DNA of 64,000 nucleotides, taken from assembly GCF_002119685.1 (NCBI RefSeq), contig NZ_CP021108.1:5518001-5582000 (forward strand), in the 5' to 3' direction. Made by a program: the position numbers and the translations under genes. This stretch comes from Bordetella genomosp. 8 (GTDB taxonomy: Bacteria > Pseudomonadota > Gammaproteobacteria > Burkholderiales > Burkholderiaceae_B). Of the stretch, positions 18,199 to 26,844 are shown one piece after another (the stretch's first letter is position 1; the number at the start of each line of letters is the position of its first letter). Below the pieces are notes generated by a model. It was not told the origin of the DNA. It saw nothing but the letters and a program-made list of their open reading frames with translations, and ran no database searches.

Positions 18199-20193
18199 TT
18201 ATTCGAAGCGAAAGGAAAGTATGGTGATGTCGTCGCGCTGGGGCAAGTCGCCCCGGTATTGATGCAGGGCGCGATCCAGCGCTTCGGCCTGCGCACCCAG
18301 CGGCAGACGGGCAATTTCCGTCAGCATGTTGGTAAATCGCGTACTGCCGAAGCCAAACCCATGTTCTCCTCCCGCCTGGTCCAGGAACCCGTCGGTGGTC
18401 AGGTAAAACGTCATCCCCGCCCGCAGGGGCAGCGTCAGGTTGTCGTATTCGCCCTGGCGCTTGTCCCCCAGCGCGCGGCGTGCCCCGCGATACTCGCGGC
18501 ACTCGACCCCGTCGCTTTCGTATAGCGAAATCTTGGCGCCGGAAAACAACACATGGCCGGCAGCGCGGTCAATATAAACGAGTCCGGCGTCGGTGTTGGT
18601 GGCCAGGGCGTTGGGCAGCTGCATATCGGCCAGCATGCCCCGGATGGCGGCATCGGTGCGCGTCAGGATGCCGGCCGGGTCGGAGGGCCCGGCTTCGGCG
18701 ATCGCCACGTCCACGGCGGCCCGCACCAGCATGGTCATGAGCGCCCCCGGCACGCCGTGGCCGGCGCAATCCATGACGCCCAGCAGGCAGTTGTCGCCGT
18801 CAGCCTGGAAGACGTAGAAATCCCCGCCCACCACGTCGCGCGGCTTCCACATGACGAAATGGCGAGCGCCCAGGGACTGGGCCATCTGCCGCCGTGGCAG
18901 GATGGCCTGCTGGATCAGGCTGGCATAGTCGATGGAATCGCCGATCTTCTTGTTCGCGCTGGCCATGGCCTGGTTGGCGGCTTCCAGCGCCCGGGTGCGC
19001 TCGCGCACCTTGGTTTCCAGTTCCTGGGTATGGGTACGCACCTTTTCGGCCATGACGCCGAAGGCGCGGCTGAGGTCGCCGATCTCGTCGGCGCCCCCCG
19101 TCGGCAGGCGCACGTCATAGCGGCCGTCGGCAATCGCGCGCGCCGACTGCTGCAGGTTGCGGATGGGACGCAGCACCAGGCGATTGACGGCGTAGCCGAA
19201 GGCGGCCAGCAGGCCACCGATCAGGAGCACCAGCGCGGCCGCCGCGGGCCACAGCCCGGCGGTATCGACGATGCGCGCGGCGTGCAGGTCGACGGCGGCC
19301 AGCACGTACCAATGCAGTTCCGGAACGTAGGAGACCGACATCAGCTGGCGCTTGCCCTGCATGCGCACCCAGATGGTCTGGGCGACATCCGGTGTCTTCG
19401 GCGCGTCGCGCAGCGCCTGCTCCATCGCGGCGCGCCCGGGGTCATCCTGGATCAGGGTAAACACCCGGCCACGCTTTTCCGCGCCGCCGGCCGCCACGCC
19501 CGAATTGAAATCGATCAGGGTGGGGTCGGGATGAGCCTGGATATTGCCCTGCTCATCAATAATCATGGGGGTCACGCCGGGCTCGCCGCTGCCGACGAAT
19601 TCCCGCAGGAACTCGCTCAGGTCCAGGCTGGCACCGCCGATGGCCAGCGGCTGGCCGTCATGGCGCAGGATGACGTTGAACCAGACCCGCGTCAGCTTGA
19701 GCTTGGCGTCCGGATTGACGTTGATGTTGTAACCGGCCGGCGCCTTCAGGCTGTCGTAGAACCAGCGGTCTTCCGGATCGTTGGGCCGCAGCTGGTAGCG
19801 CGGCGCGTCGGAGAACGGCTTGTCCGCTTCATTGAAGTAATACTTGCCGCTGGCGGCGTTGATCACGAAATAGGCATGCGAACGGAGGGCGGTGCGATAG
19901 CCCTCGGCCTCCTTGAAGAAGCGCGCGCGCTTGGCGGCGTTGTCTTCGTCCAGCATCCAGTCGGTGGTCAACTGGGAATCGACCAGCCGCTGCGACAGCG
20001 CCAGCTCGCGCGTGATGGGGGCCAGGATGCGCTGGCGGCTCAGCAGGGCGAAATTGTCCGCGTAAGCCCGTCCGAAGTGCTCGCGCACCTGCTCCATGGC
20101 GTGCCAGCCCAGCAAGACGGTGGGGATCAGCGCCAGCAGGCATGCCAGCACAAGGGCGAGCAAGGATTTTGCTCGCAAACCTAACTTCGCCAT
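18199..20193 (-). CDS. siaA: PP2C/SpoIIE-type phosphatase sensor SiaA
   Basis: A 664-residue membrane sensor phosphatase that would dephosphorylate SiaC. Order: TM1 (about residues 10-30), a large periplasmic Cache-like domain (about 35-300) with DRWFYDSL and LTRVWFNVIL, TM2 (about 310-332), HAMP (about 333-385), a short coiled coil (about 385-415), then the SpoIIE/PP2C domain. The last contains PRDVVGGDFY, GVMDCAGHGVPGALMTML, YLTTDGFLDQAGG and RDDITILSF, including the metal-binding aspartates. ATG 20193 has AAGGAAA upstream. It is first of the siaABCD operon, which in P. aeruginosa controls aggregation and biofilm formation. Confidence 0.93.
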   Translation of the reverse strand: MAKLGLRAKSLLALVLACLLALIPTVLLGWHAMEQVREHFGRAYADNFALLSRQRILAPITRELALSQRLVDSQLTTDWMLDEDNAAKRARFFKEAEGYRTALRSHAYFVINAASGKYYFNEADKPFSDAPRYQLRPNDPEDRWFYDSLKAPAGYNINVNPDAKLKLTRVWFNVILRHDGQPLAIGGASLDLSEFLREFVGSGEPGVTPMIIDEQGNIQAHPDPTLIDFNSGVAAGGAEKRGRVFTLIQDDPGRAAMEQALRDAPKTPDVAQTIWVRMQGKRQLMSVSYVPELHWYVLAAVDLHAARIVDTAGLWPAAAALVLLIGGLLAAFGYAVNRLVLRPIRNLQQSARAIADGRYDVRLPTGGADEIGDLSRAFGVMAEKVRTHTQELETKVRERTRALEAANQAMASANKKIGDSIDYASLIQQAILPRRQMAQSLGARHFVMWKPRDVVGGDFYVFQADGDNCLLGVMDCAGHGVPGALMTMLVRAAVDVAIAEAGPSDPAGILTRTDAAIRGMLADMQLPNALATNTDAGLVYIDRAAGHVLFSGAKISLYESDGVECREYRGARRALGDKRQGEYDNLTLPLRAGMTFYLTTDGFLDQAGGEHGFGFGSTRFTNMLTEIARLPLGAQAEALDRALHQYRGDLPQRDDITILSFRFE

Positions 20194-20484
20194 GAACTTT
20201 TTCCTTCCACCACGCCGTTACTGCACCATGCATCGACACGGCTGTGGTGTCCTACCGGCGTCGCGCCCCCCGCGGGGCCACGTACGGTCGAGTCTAAGTG
20301 TAGAGGGCCGATCCTTGCGGATTACCCCTGAAGAAAAGCCAATTATGGCTGCTCCAAGCGGCTTAACGGGTGGACTTGCGTCAAGGCGGCGCAAAACAGC
20401 GATCGTGTACGTTTTAATGTCGTTTCTTTGCGTCGCCATGAGGAAAGCAAGCGCGGGCGGGTCCGGCCAGGCGCGGCGGCGGGT
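20194..20484. other. Gene-free stretch between livF and siaA
   Basis: About 290 bp with no credible gene. It should contain the siaA promoter and any terminator of the liv operon. The only clear element is the siaA ribosome-binding site, GGAAGGAAA on the minus strand just before 20193. No hairpin with a U tract and no convincing -35/-10 pair was found by eye. Confidence 0.5.
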
Positions 20485-21243
20485 TCACACTCCCAGGTAC
20501 CGCGTCCACAGCCCGCGATCCGCGTCCAGCTCGCCAGAATCGCCGGTCCAGACGATGCGGCCGCGCTCCAGGATGACGTGGCGGTCGGCCAGGGCCAGCA
20601 ACCTGTCCACGTACTTGTCGATGACCAGGATGGTCTGGCCGGCTGCGCGCAAGCGCGCCAGGCAGGCCCAGATTTCCTCGCGCACCTTGGGGGCCAGGCC
20701 TTCGGTGGCCTCGTCCAGTATGAGCAGGCGGGGGTTGGTGACCAGCGCCCGCCCGATGGCCAGCATCTGCTGCTCGCCGCCGGACAACTGGTTGCCCATG
20801 TGGCCTGCGCGTTCGGCCAGACGCGGGAACATGGCGCAGACCCGCTCGGGCGTCCAGATCGCGGCATCGGCCGCCGCCGCGAGGCGGGCGCGCCGGGTGG
20901 CGAAGGCGGTCAGGTGCTCGCGCACAGTCAGGTTCGGAAAGCATTGCCGCCCTTCCGGCACGATGGCGATCCCGGCGCGCGCGACGCGGTCGGTGGCCCA
21001 TCCGCCTATCTCCTGTCCATCGAAACCGATGCGGCCGGATTTCAGCGGCAGTTGCCCGTACAGCGTGCGCAGCAGCGTGGTCTTGCCCATGCCGTTGCGC
21101 CCAAGCAGCGTGACGACTTCGCCGGCGCCGATGGACAGGTCCACGCCGAACAGCACCTGGCTGGCGCCATAGCCGCTCTGCACGTCGCGCATTTCCAGCA
21201 ACGGCGGGCTGCTTGCCGGCCCGCGACCGGCGCCAGGCGTCAT
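20485..21243 (-). CDS. livF: Branched-chain amino acid-type ABC transporter ATP-binding protein LivF
   Basis: A 252-residue HAAT-family ABC ATPase powering uptake by the LivK-H-MG system. Walker A GRNGMGKTT (about residue 48), Q-loop region VPEGRQCFPNLTV, signature LSGGEQQMLAIGRAL, Walker B LLILDEATEGL and an H-loop position occupied by DKY (LVIDKYVD). The usual switch histidine appears to be replaced by lysine, a known variant in LivF proteins. The ATG overlaps the livM-livG stop (ATGA). In this context the cargo is probably an aromatic or aminoaromatic acid rather than leucine; this is inferred from the shared operator with the catabolic operon. Confidence 0.92.
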   Translation of the reverse strand: MTPGAGRGPASSPPLLEMRDVQSGYGASQVLFGVDLSIGAGEVVTLLGRNGMGKTTLLRTLYGQLPLKSGRIGFDGQEIGGWATDRVARAGIAIVPEGRQCFPNLTVREHLTAFATRRARLAAAADAAIWTPERVCAMFPRLAERAGHMGNQLSGGEQQMLAIGRALVTNPRLLILDEATEGLAPKVREEIWACLARLRAAGQTILVIDKYVDRLLALADRHVILERGRIVWTGDSGELDADRGLWTRYLGV

Positions 21244-23123
21244 GCCGCGGCGAGCGGGCTTGCGTCCATCTCGTCTCCAAGGTAAGCCTGGCGCACGGCC
21301 GGGTCGTTGCGGATCTGATCCGGCGTCCCCGTGGCGATGATGCGGCCGTAGACCAGCACCGAGATGCGATCGGCCAGACGGAATACGGCTTGCATGTCGT
21401 GTTCGACCAGCAGCATGGCGGCGCGTCCGCGCATGGTTTCGATCAGCTCGGTCAGGCGGGCGGTTTCATCCGGCCCCATGCCGGCCATCGGCTCGTCCAG
21501 CAGCAGCACGCTGGGGCGGGCGGCCAGCGCCAGGGCGAATTCCAGCTTGCGCTGCTCGCCGTGCGGCAAAGTGCCGGCCACCCTGTCCAACTGATCGGCC
21601 TCCAGCCCGCATTCGCGGGCCAGCGCCCGCGCGGCGGCGTACAAGGCGCGGTCGTCCGCGCGCGGTCGCCAGCCGCCCAGGCCACCGCCGTCATGGGCCT
21701 GGACGGCCAGCAGCAGATTGTCCCGGACCGGGAAGCGCTTGAATATATTGGTGATCTGATAGGAGCGCGACAGGCCGGCGGCCACGCGGCGATGCGCCGG
21801 CATGCGCGTGGTATCCACGCCATTCAGCAGCAGGACGCCGGCGTCCAGCGGCAGCGTGCCGGACAGCAGATGGATCAAGGTGGATTTGCCAGCGCCGTTC
21901 GGGCCGATCACCGCGTGTATCTCGCCGGGCAGCAAGGTCAGCGACAGGGAATCGGTCGCCACCAGGGCCCCGAAACGTTTCACCAGCCCCTGGGCTTGCA
22001 GCGCCGGGGGCGCGGCGTCGGCGGACCTGGGCGCTGCGGCCGCTGTGGCTGGTATAGCCGGTGTGGCCGGTGCGGCCGGTGTGCCCGGTGTGGCCGGGGC
22101 GGCATACATCGCCGGCGCCCCCGCTGTCGCAACCGCTGCATCCCGCGGCGTGGCCGGCCGCGCCTCCTCGTCGGCGCCCGGCGCGCGGCCGCGCGCGCCG
22201 AACCACGGCGCCACCAGCCCCGCCAGGCCGCGCGGCGCGGCGAAAACCACCAGCAGCAATACCAGGCCCAGCGGCAAGTGCCAGTATTCCGTCCACATCC
22301 GCAGCACTTCTTCCAGCGTCAACATCAGCGCCGCGCCGGCCAGGCCGCCATAGCGGAACCCCATGCCGCCCACCAGCACCATGATCAGCAGATTGGCCGA
22401 CTGGGTCCAATGCATCAGGTTCGGCGACACGAACAGATTGTTGTTGGCCAGCAAGGCGCCGGCCAGGCCGGCCACGGCGCCGCCGATGACGAAGGCCGTC
22501 AGCTTGATGCGATACACCGGATAGCCCAGGGCCTCCATGCGCGACTCGTTTTCGCGCACGCCTTGCAGGGCGGCGCCGAAACGCGAAGCCACCAGCCGGT
22601 TAAGCAGCGCCGACAGCACCACGAACAGCAGCAGCACCGTGTAGTAGAACGGCACGTCGGCGCCCAGGTCGACGCCGGGCAAGGCGACCGGACCCGGCAG
22701 GTTCAGGCCATCCTCGCCGCCATACTGGCGCAGCGAAATGAAGACATAGAACAACATCTGCGCGAAGGCCAGCGTGATCATGATGAAGTACACGCCACGC
22801 GTGCGCAGCGATATCGCGCCGATGATCCACGCCAGCAGCGCGGCCAGCGCCACGGCCGCCGGCCAGACCACGAACGCGGAGCGCACGCCGGCCACGCCCA
22901 GCATCGCGGCCGCGTAGGCCCCCGCCCCGAAAAAGGCGGCGTGCCCCAGGGCGACCATGCCGCCATAGCCCAGCACCAGATTCAGGCCCGCGACGGCCAG
23001 CGCGAAAATCAGCACGCGCCGGACGAAGGAAATATAGAAGTCCAGGCCCACCATCGGCGCCACCAGCGGGAACAAGGCCAGCACCGCCACACCCACCACC
23101 GCCCACAGCCACGTATGCCGCAT
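21240..23123 (-). CDS. Fused ABC permease-ATPase LivM-LivG
   Basis: A 627-residue fusion of two normally separate transporter parts. Residues about 1-300 are a LivM-type permease (multiple TM helices, LVLGYGGMVALGHAAFFG, GENESRMEALGYPV-like sequence reading VRENESRMEALGYPV). Residues about 311-378 are an Ala/Pro/Thr-rich linker. Residues about 379-627 are a LivG-type ATPase with Walker A GPNGAGKST, RSYQITNIFKRFPVRDNL, signature LPHGEQRKLEFA, Walker B LLLDEPMAGM and the VEHDM switch. There is no frameshift or stop between the halves. It starts 2 bp after livH and overlaps livF. Such fusions occur in some HAAT systems. Confidence 0.9.
   Translation of the reverse strand: MRHTWLWAVVGVAVLALFPLVAPMVGLDFYISFVRRVLIFALAVAGLNLVLGYGGMVALGHAAFFGAGAYAAAMLGVAGVRSAFVVWPAAVALAALLAWIIGAISLRTRGVYFIMITLAFAQMLFYVFISLRQYGGEDGLNLPGPVALPGVDLGADVPFYYTVLLLFVVLSALLNRLVASRFGAALQGVRENESRMEALGYPVYRIKLTAFVIGGAVAGLAGALLANNNLFVSPNLMHWTQSANLLIMVLVGGMGFRYGGLAGAALMLTLEEVLRMWTEYWHLPLGLVLLLVVFAAPRGLAGLVAPWFGARGRAPGADEEARPATPRDAAVATAGAPAMYAAPATPGTPAAPATPAIPATAAAAPRSADAAPPALQAQGLVKRFGALVATDSLSLTLLPGEIHAVIGPNGAGKSTLIHLLSGTLPLDAGVLLLNGVDTTRMPAHRRVAAGLSRSYQITNIFKRFPVRDNLLLAVQAHDGGGLGGWRPRADDRALYAAARALARECGLEADQLDRVAGTLPHGEQRKLEFALALAARPSVLLLDEPMAGMGPDETARLTELIETMRGRAAMLLVEHDMQAVFRLADRISVLVYGRIIATGTPDQIRNDPAVRQAYLGDEMDASPLAAA
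22048..22101. repeat. Six 9-bp tandem units in the LivM-LivG linker
   Basis: Six consecutive variants of GCCGGTGTG. On the minus strand they encode a repeated Ala/Pro/Thr tripeptide in the interdomain linker. The unit is three codons, so gain or loss would change linker length without breaking the frame. Confidence 0.7.
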
Positions 23124-23125
23124 GA

Positions 23126-24046
23126 TCAACCGCGCGCGGGGAAGAGGCCCGCGGGCCGGAACACCAGCACCACCGCCATCAACAGGTAAATGGACAGCGC
23201 GGCCAGCGTCGGGCCGACGCTGCCGGCGACCGATGGCGCGAAGACCTGCCGCAGCAGCAGCGGCAGGAAGGCACGCCCGGCGGTATCCACCATGCCGACC
23301 AGCAACGCGCCGACGAAAGCCCCGCGTATGGAGCCGATGCCGCCGATCACGATGCACACCAGCACCAGGATCAGGATGTCTTCGCCCATGCCCACCTGGA
23401 CGGCCGTCAACGGCCCCAACAGCGCGCCGGCCACCGCGGCCAGCATGGCGCCCAGGCAGAAAACGCCCAGGAACAGCAGCGGCACGCGCACGCCCATCAG
23501 GGTGGCCATCTGGCGGTTGGATGCGCCCGCGCGCACCAGCACGCCGGCGCGGGTGCGGGTGACGAAGGCATACAGGCCCAGCGCCACCAGCAGGCCCACG
23601 GCGATGATCATCAGCCTGTAGGAGGAATACATCAGGTCGGGCAGCAGCCGCACCGGCCCGCTCAGCGCGGCCGGCGTCGCCAGCATCACGGGCGCGGGCC
23701 CCCAGATCATCTTGACCAGGTCGCCGGCGATCAGGATCACCGCATACGTGCCCAGCACCTGCGCCAGGTGGTCGCGCACCGCCAGCCGCCGTATCAGCAC
23801 CAGCTCCAGCAGCGCGCCGATGATGCCCGTGGCCACCGCGGCCACGCACACGGCGGCCAGGAAGGAGCCGGTGCGCTGCATGGTTTCCGCGGCGACATAG
23901 GCCCCGGCCATGTAAAGCGAACCGTGGGCCAGGTTCAGGATGTCCATGATCCCGAACACCAGCGTCAGCCCGGCGGCGATCAGGAACAGCATCAACCCGA
24001 ATTGCAGGCCGTTCAGCAGCTGCTCCAGAACCAGCGTGTATCCCAT
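23126..24046 (-). CDS. livH: Branched-chain amino acid-type ABC transporter permease LivH
   Basis: A 306-residue LivH-family inner-membrane permease with about eight hydrophobic helices. Family blocks are LNGLQFGLMLFLIAAGLTLVFG, MDILNLAHGSLYMAGAY, MATLMGVRVPLLF and VLVCIVIGGIGSIRGAFVGALLVG. It should pair with the LivM half of the fused protein to form the channel. It sits 7 bp after livK and 2 bp before the fusion gene in a livK-H-MG-F operon. Confidence 0.94.
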   Translation of the reverse strand: MGYTLVLEQLLNGLQFGLMLFLIAAGLTLVFGIMDILNLAHGSLYMAGAYVAAETMQRTGSFLAAVCVAAVATGIIGALLELVLIRRLAVRDHLAQVLGTYAVILIAGDLVKMIWGPAPVMLATPAALSGPVRLLPDLMYSSYRLMIIAVGLLVALGLYAFVTRTRAGVLVRAGASNRQMATLMGVRVPLLFLGVFCLGAMLAAVAGALLGPLTAVQVGMGEDILILVLVCIVIGGIGSIRGAFVGALLVGMVDTAGRAFLPLLLRQVFAPSVAGSVGPTLAALSIYLLMAVVLVFRPAGLFPARG

Positions 24047-24053
24047 GGCGCCG

Positions 24054-25217
24054 TCAGAGCTTGCACTGGCCGACGTAGACGTCCTGGTAATGATCCACGG
24101 CCTTGCCCACCAGCTTGTTGGTCACGCGGCCGCTACCGTCCTTGTCCACCACGCGCGTGTAGTACGCCTGGATGGGATAGTGATTGACCCCGTACGTGAA
24201 CTTGCCGCGCACCGACGGAAAGTCCGCCTTGGCCAGGGCCGCGATGATCGCCTGGCGATCCCCCGCCTTGCCGCCGCTCTGGCGCACCGCCGCGTCCATG
24301 GCCATGATCACGTCGTAGGCCTGGGCGGCGTACAGCGAGGGATAGCGGCCGTTGTATTCCTTGCGGAAGGCGGCGACGAAGTCCTTGTTGGCCGGCACGT
24401 CCAGGTCATGCGCCCACTGGGCGGTGTTGTACATGCCCACCATATCGGCGCCCACGGCCTGGATCACGTCCTCGTCGGCGGAAAAGCCGGGGCCGACCAG
24501 TGCGATCCCGTTCTTCAGCCCCGCGCCGACGAACTGCTTGATGAAGTTGATGCCCATGCCGCCGGGCAGGAAGATGTAGACGGCATCCGGCTTGGCGGCG
24601 CGCACCTGGGCCAGCTCCGCGGCATAGTCCAGCTGGCCCAGCTTGGTGTAGATCTCGTCGGCCACCGGCGCCTTGTAGCCCCGCTTGAAGCCGGTCAAGG
24701 CATCGCGGCCCGCGGGATAGTCGGGCGCGATGATCAGCATCTTCTTGTAGCCGCGATCGGCCGCCATCTTGCCGGCGACCTCATGGAACGCGTCGTTCTG
24801 GTAAGCCGTGCCGAACCAGTAGGCGTTGCATTGCTCGCCGGCATACTGGCTGGGCCCCGGATTGTTGGATAGATAGGGCACCTTGGCGGCGAACAGCGCG
24901 GGGCCGACGGCCAGCGCCACGTTCGAGCCTATCGGTCCAGTAAAGAAGTCGACCTTCTCACGCTGGATGTACCGGGTCACCAACTGGCGCGCCTGGTCCG
25001 GATTGCCGCCCATATCGGTCTGCAGGAATTCGGCGGGCTGGCCGCCCAGCTTGCCGCCCAGTTGCTTGATGGCCAGGTTGAAGCCATCGCGCGCTTCGGC
25101 GCCCAGGGCCGAGAACGGGCCGGAAATGTCATTGGCGATGCCGACCTTGATGGCGTCCGCGGAAGCGATGCCGGGCAGCAGCGCGACGGCCGCGAGTAGA
25201 GACGGGATGAAACGCAT
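24054..25217 (-). CDS. livK: Periplasmic substrate-binding protein of the HAAT transporter (LivK-like)
   Basis: A 387-residue type I periplasmic binding protein (Leu/Ile/Val-binding family). A signal peptide covers about residues 1-20, ending in ASA before DAIKVGIANDISGPFSALG. Further family features are AIKQLGGKLGG, GPIGSNVALAVGP, PSQYAGEQCNAYWFGTAYQ and IIAPDYPAGRD. The single cysteines near residues 130 and 385 could form a disulfide. Such proteins bind amino acids or, in several betaproteobacteria and alphaproteobacteria, aromatic acids. First gene of the importer operon; its upstream region carries the MarR-type operator at 25323-25340. Confidence 0.92.
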   Translation of the reverse strand: MRFIPSLLAAVALLPGIASADAIKVGIANDISGPFSALGAEARDGFNLAIKQLGGKLGGQPAEFLQTDMGGNPDQARQLVTRYIQREKVDFFTGPIGSNVALAVGPALFAAKVPYLSNNPGPSQYAGEQCNAYWFGTAYQNDAFHEVAGKMAADRGYKKMLIIAPDYPAGRDALTGFKRGYKAPVADEIYTKLGQLDYAAELAQVRAAKPDAVYIFLPGGMGINFIKQFVGAGLKNGIALVGPGFSADEDVIQAVGADMVGMYNTAQWAHDLDVPANKDFVAAFRKEYNGRYPSLYAAQAYDVIMAMDAAVRQSGGKAGDRQAIIAALAKADFPSVRGKFTYGVNHYPIQAYYTRVVDKDGSGRVTNKLVGKAVDHYQDVYVGQCKL

Positions 25218-25322
25218 GCGATGCTCCTGGCGCGAGCCGCGCCGGCCGGTTCTTGAAAGTGTGGGATGCGATTCCAGAGACCGCCGGCGCTAGAAATTCC
25301 CCCTGCGCGCTGGCGTCCGACA

Positions 25323-25340
25323 TAGTTTAGGTTTAAAGTA
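25323..25340. promoter_or_regulatory. Second copy of the MarR-type operator, in the livK/formamidase intergenic region
   Basis: TAGTTTAGGTTTAAAGTA is an imperfect 18-bp palindrome (14 of 18 positions self-complementary). It matches 16332-16349 at 15/18 positions, all three differences being transitions. It lies in the 161-bp divergent region between livK and the arylformamidase gene, 39 bp before the latter's start. One bound regulator could control both directions. Confidence 0.65.
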
Positions 25341-25378
25341 ATGTGCGGAACAAGTCTAGGGTTTTTACCAATACCCCC

Positions 25379-26323
25379 ATGGCCACTCTCTATCGCGACT
25401 ACGATCGCGCCGCGCTGGACGACCAGTACAACGCACGCGCCACGGTACCGGATTTCAGCGTCATCACGCGCCAGTATGCCGAAGAAAGCGCGCGGGCGCG
25501 CGCCACCCTGCCATGCATGCTGGATGTGGCCTATGGCGATCATCCCGACGAAACGCTGGACATCTTCCCCGCCGCCGAGCGCGCACGCGCGTCCACAGGA
25601 CCGGCGCCGGTCTTCGTCTTCCTGCATGGCGGCTATTGGCGGCTGCTGTCCAAGGACGACTCCAGCAGCATGGCGCCCGCCTTCACGCGCGCCGGCGCCA
25701 TGCTGGTGGCGGTGAATTATTCCCTGGCGCCGGCGGTCACGCTGGACCATATCGTCGACCAGATACGCCGCGCCATGGCCTGGCTGCACCGCAATGTCGC
25801 CGCCCATGGCGGCGATCCCGCCCGCATCCACGTCGGCGGCAGTTCGGCCGGCGGCCACCTGACCGGCATGCTGCTGACCGACGACTGGCAGGCCCGCTAC
25901 GGCGTGCCGGCCGATATCGTGCGCGGCGCCGCGCCGCTGTCCGGACTGTTCGACATGACGCCGCTGGTGCATACGCACATCAATGACTGGATGCGCCTGA
26001 CGCCGGAAGACGCCGCCCGCAACAGCCCGATGCTGCACCTGCCGGCCAGGCCCTGTCCGGTGGTCGCCAGCCATGGCGAAAACGAAACCGACGAGTTCAA
26101 GCGGCAGACCCGCGATTACGTGGACGCGCTGCGCGCCCGTGGAGGCGACGCCCGTTATGTGGCGACCCCGGGCAGCAACCACTTCGACATCGTGTTGCGC
26201 CTGAACGACCCGGACGCGCCGATCACCCGTGCCATCTTCGCCCAGATGGGATTGTCCGCGGCCGGGCCGGACACGGCGGCGCAACCCGCCCGGCCGACCG
26301 ACGGCGCCGCGCCCCAGCCATGA
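25379..26323 (+). CDS. Arylformamidase-like alpha/beta hydrolase (kynurenine formamidase family)
   Basis: A 314-residue alpha/beta hydrolase. The oxyanion-hole motif HGGYW at residues 83-87 is that of metazoan/yeast-type kynurenine formamidases. The nucleophile elbow GGSSAGG has its serine at 156, and SNHFDIV near the C-terminus supplies the histidine. The N-terminal DDQYNARATVPDF is also typical. This family releases formate from N-formyl-arylamines; here it could yield anthranilate from N-formylanthranilate or act on a related amide or ester. ATG 25379 is chosen for homology; GTG 25343 is in frame and no Shine-Dalgarno is obvious. It overlaps marR by 4 nt. Confidence 0.85.
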   Translation: MATLYRDYDRAALDDQYNARATVPDFSVITRQYAEESARARATLPCMLDVAYGDHPDETLDIFPAAERARASTGPAPVFVFLHGGYWRLLSKDDSSSMAPAFTRAGAMLVAVNYSLAPAVTLDHIVDQIRRAMAWLHRNVAAHGGDPARIHVGGSSAGGHLTGMLLTDDWQARYGVPADIVRGAAPLSGLFDMTPLVHTHINDWMRLTPEDAARNSPMLHLPARPCPVVASHGENETDEFKRQTRDYVDALRARGGDARYVATPGSNHFDIVLRLNDPDAPITRAIFAQMGLSAAGPDTAAQPARPTDGAAPQP

Positions 26324-26817
26324 CCCAGGCCCCCGACCTGGAGTCGCGCGCCGCGCCGGACGATCACCACGCGCTGCGCCTCTGGCTGCGCCTGCTGACC
26401 TGCGCCAACCTGGTGGAAGGCGAAATCCGCGGCCGCCTGCGCGCCGAATTCGACACCACCCTGCCGCGCTTCGACCTGATGGCGCAACTGCAGCGCGCGC
26501 CCAAGGGCATGAAGATGGGCGAGCTGTCGCGCCACATGATGGTGACCAACGGCAATATCACCGGCATCACCGATCAGCTGGAAAAGGAAGGCCTGGTCAT
26601 GCGCACCAAGGTGGCGTCCGACCGCCGCAGCTCGCTGATCAAGTTGACCCCCCTGGGACGCAGGACCTTCGCCCGCATGGCGCGGGCGCACGAGGCCTGG
26701 GTGAAGGATTTATTGTCGGGTTTACCGGAAAGCAGCCGCCACGCGCTCTTTCAGACGCTCGGAGAGCTTAAACTCCAGGTCGTGGCCAGCCGCGCCCGCG
26801 CGCGGCCGTCCACCTGA
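26320..26817 (+). CDS. MarR family transcriptional regulator, probable regulator of the aminoaromatic regulon
   Basis: A 165-residue winged-helix MarR protein. Dimerisation helices at both ends flank the DNA-binding core: LPRFDLMAQLQRAPKGMKMGELS, then the recognition-helix region VTNGNITGITDQLEKEGLV and the wing RTKVASDRRSSLIKLTPLGR. MarR proteins of aromatic catabolism usually repress until an aryl-CoA or the free acid binds. The gene overlaps the arylformamidase stop (ATGA), so it is likely autoregulated from the promoter next to the operator at 25323-25340. The link to the distant catabolic operon rests on the shared 18-bp site. Confidence 0.9.
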   Translation: MTQAPDLESRAAPDDHHALRLWLRLLTCANLVEGEIRGRLRAEFDTTLPRFDLMAQLQRAPKGMKMGELSRHMMVTNGNITGITDQLEKEGLVMRTKVASDRRSSLIKLTPLGRRTFARMARAHEAWVKDLLSGLPESSRHALFQTLGELKLQVVASRARARPST

Positions 26818-26844
26818 CTTCCTCAACGATCCGTCAAAACCCCG

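Noticed and set aside
22048..22101. The 9-bp repeats in the LivM-LivG linker as a sign of a frameshift between two genes
   Set aside because: The frame stays open through the whole linker, and the repeat period is a multiple of three.
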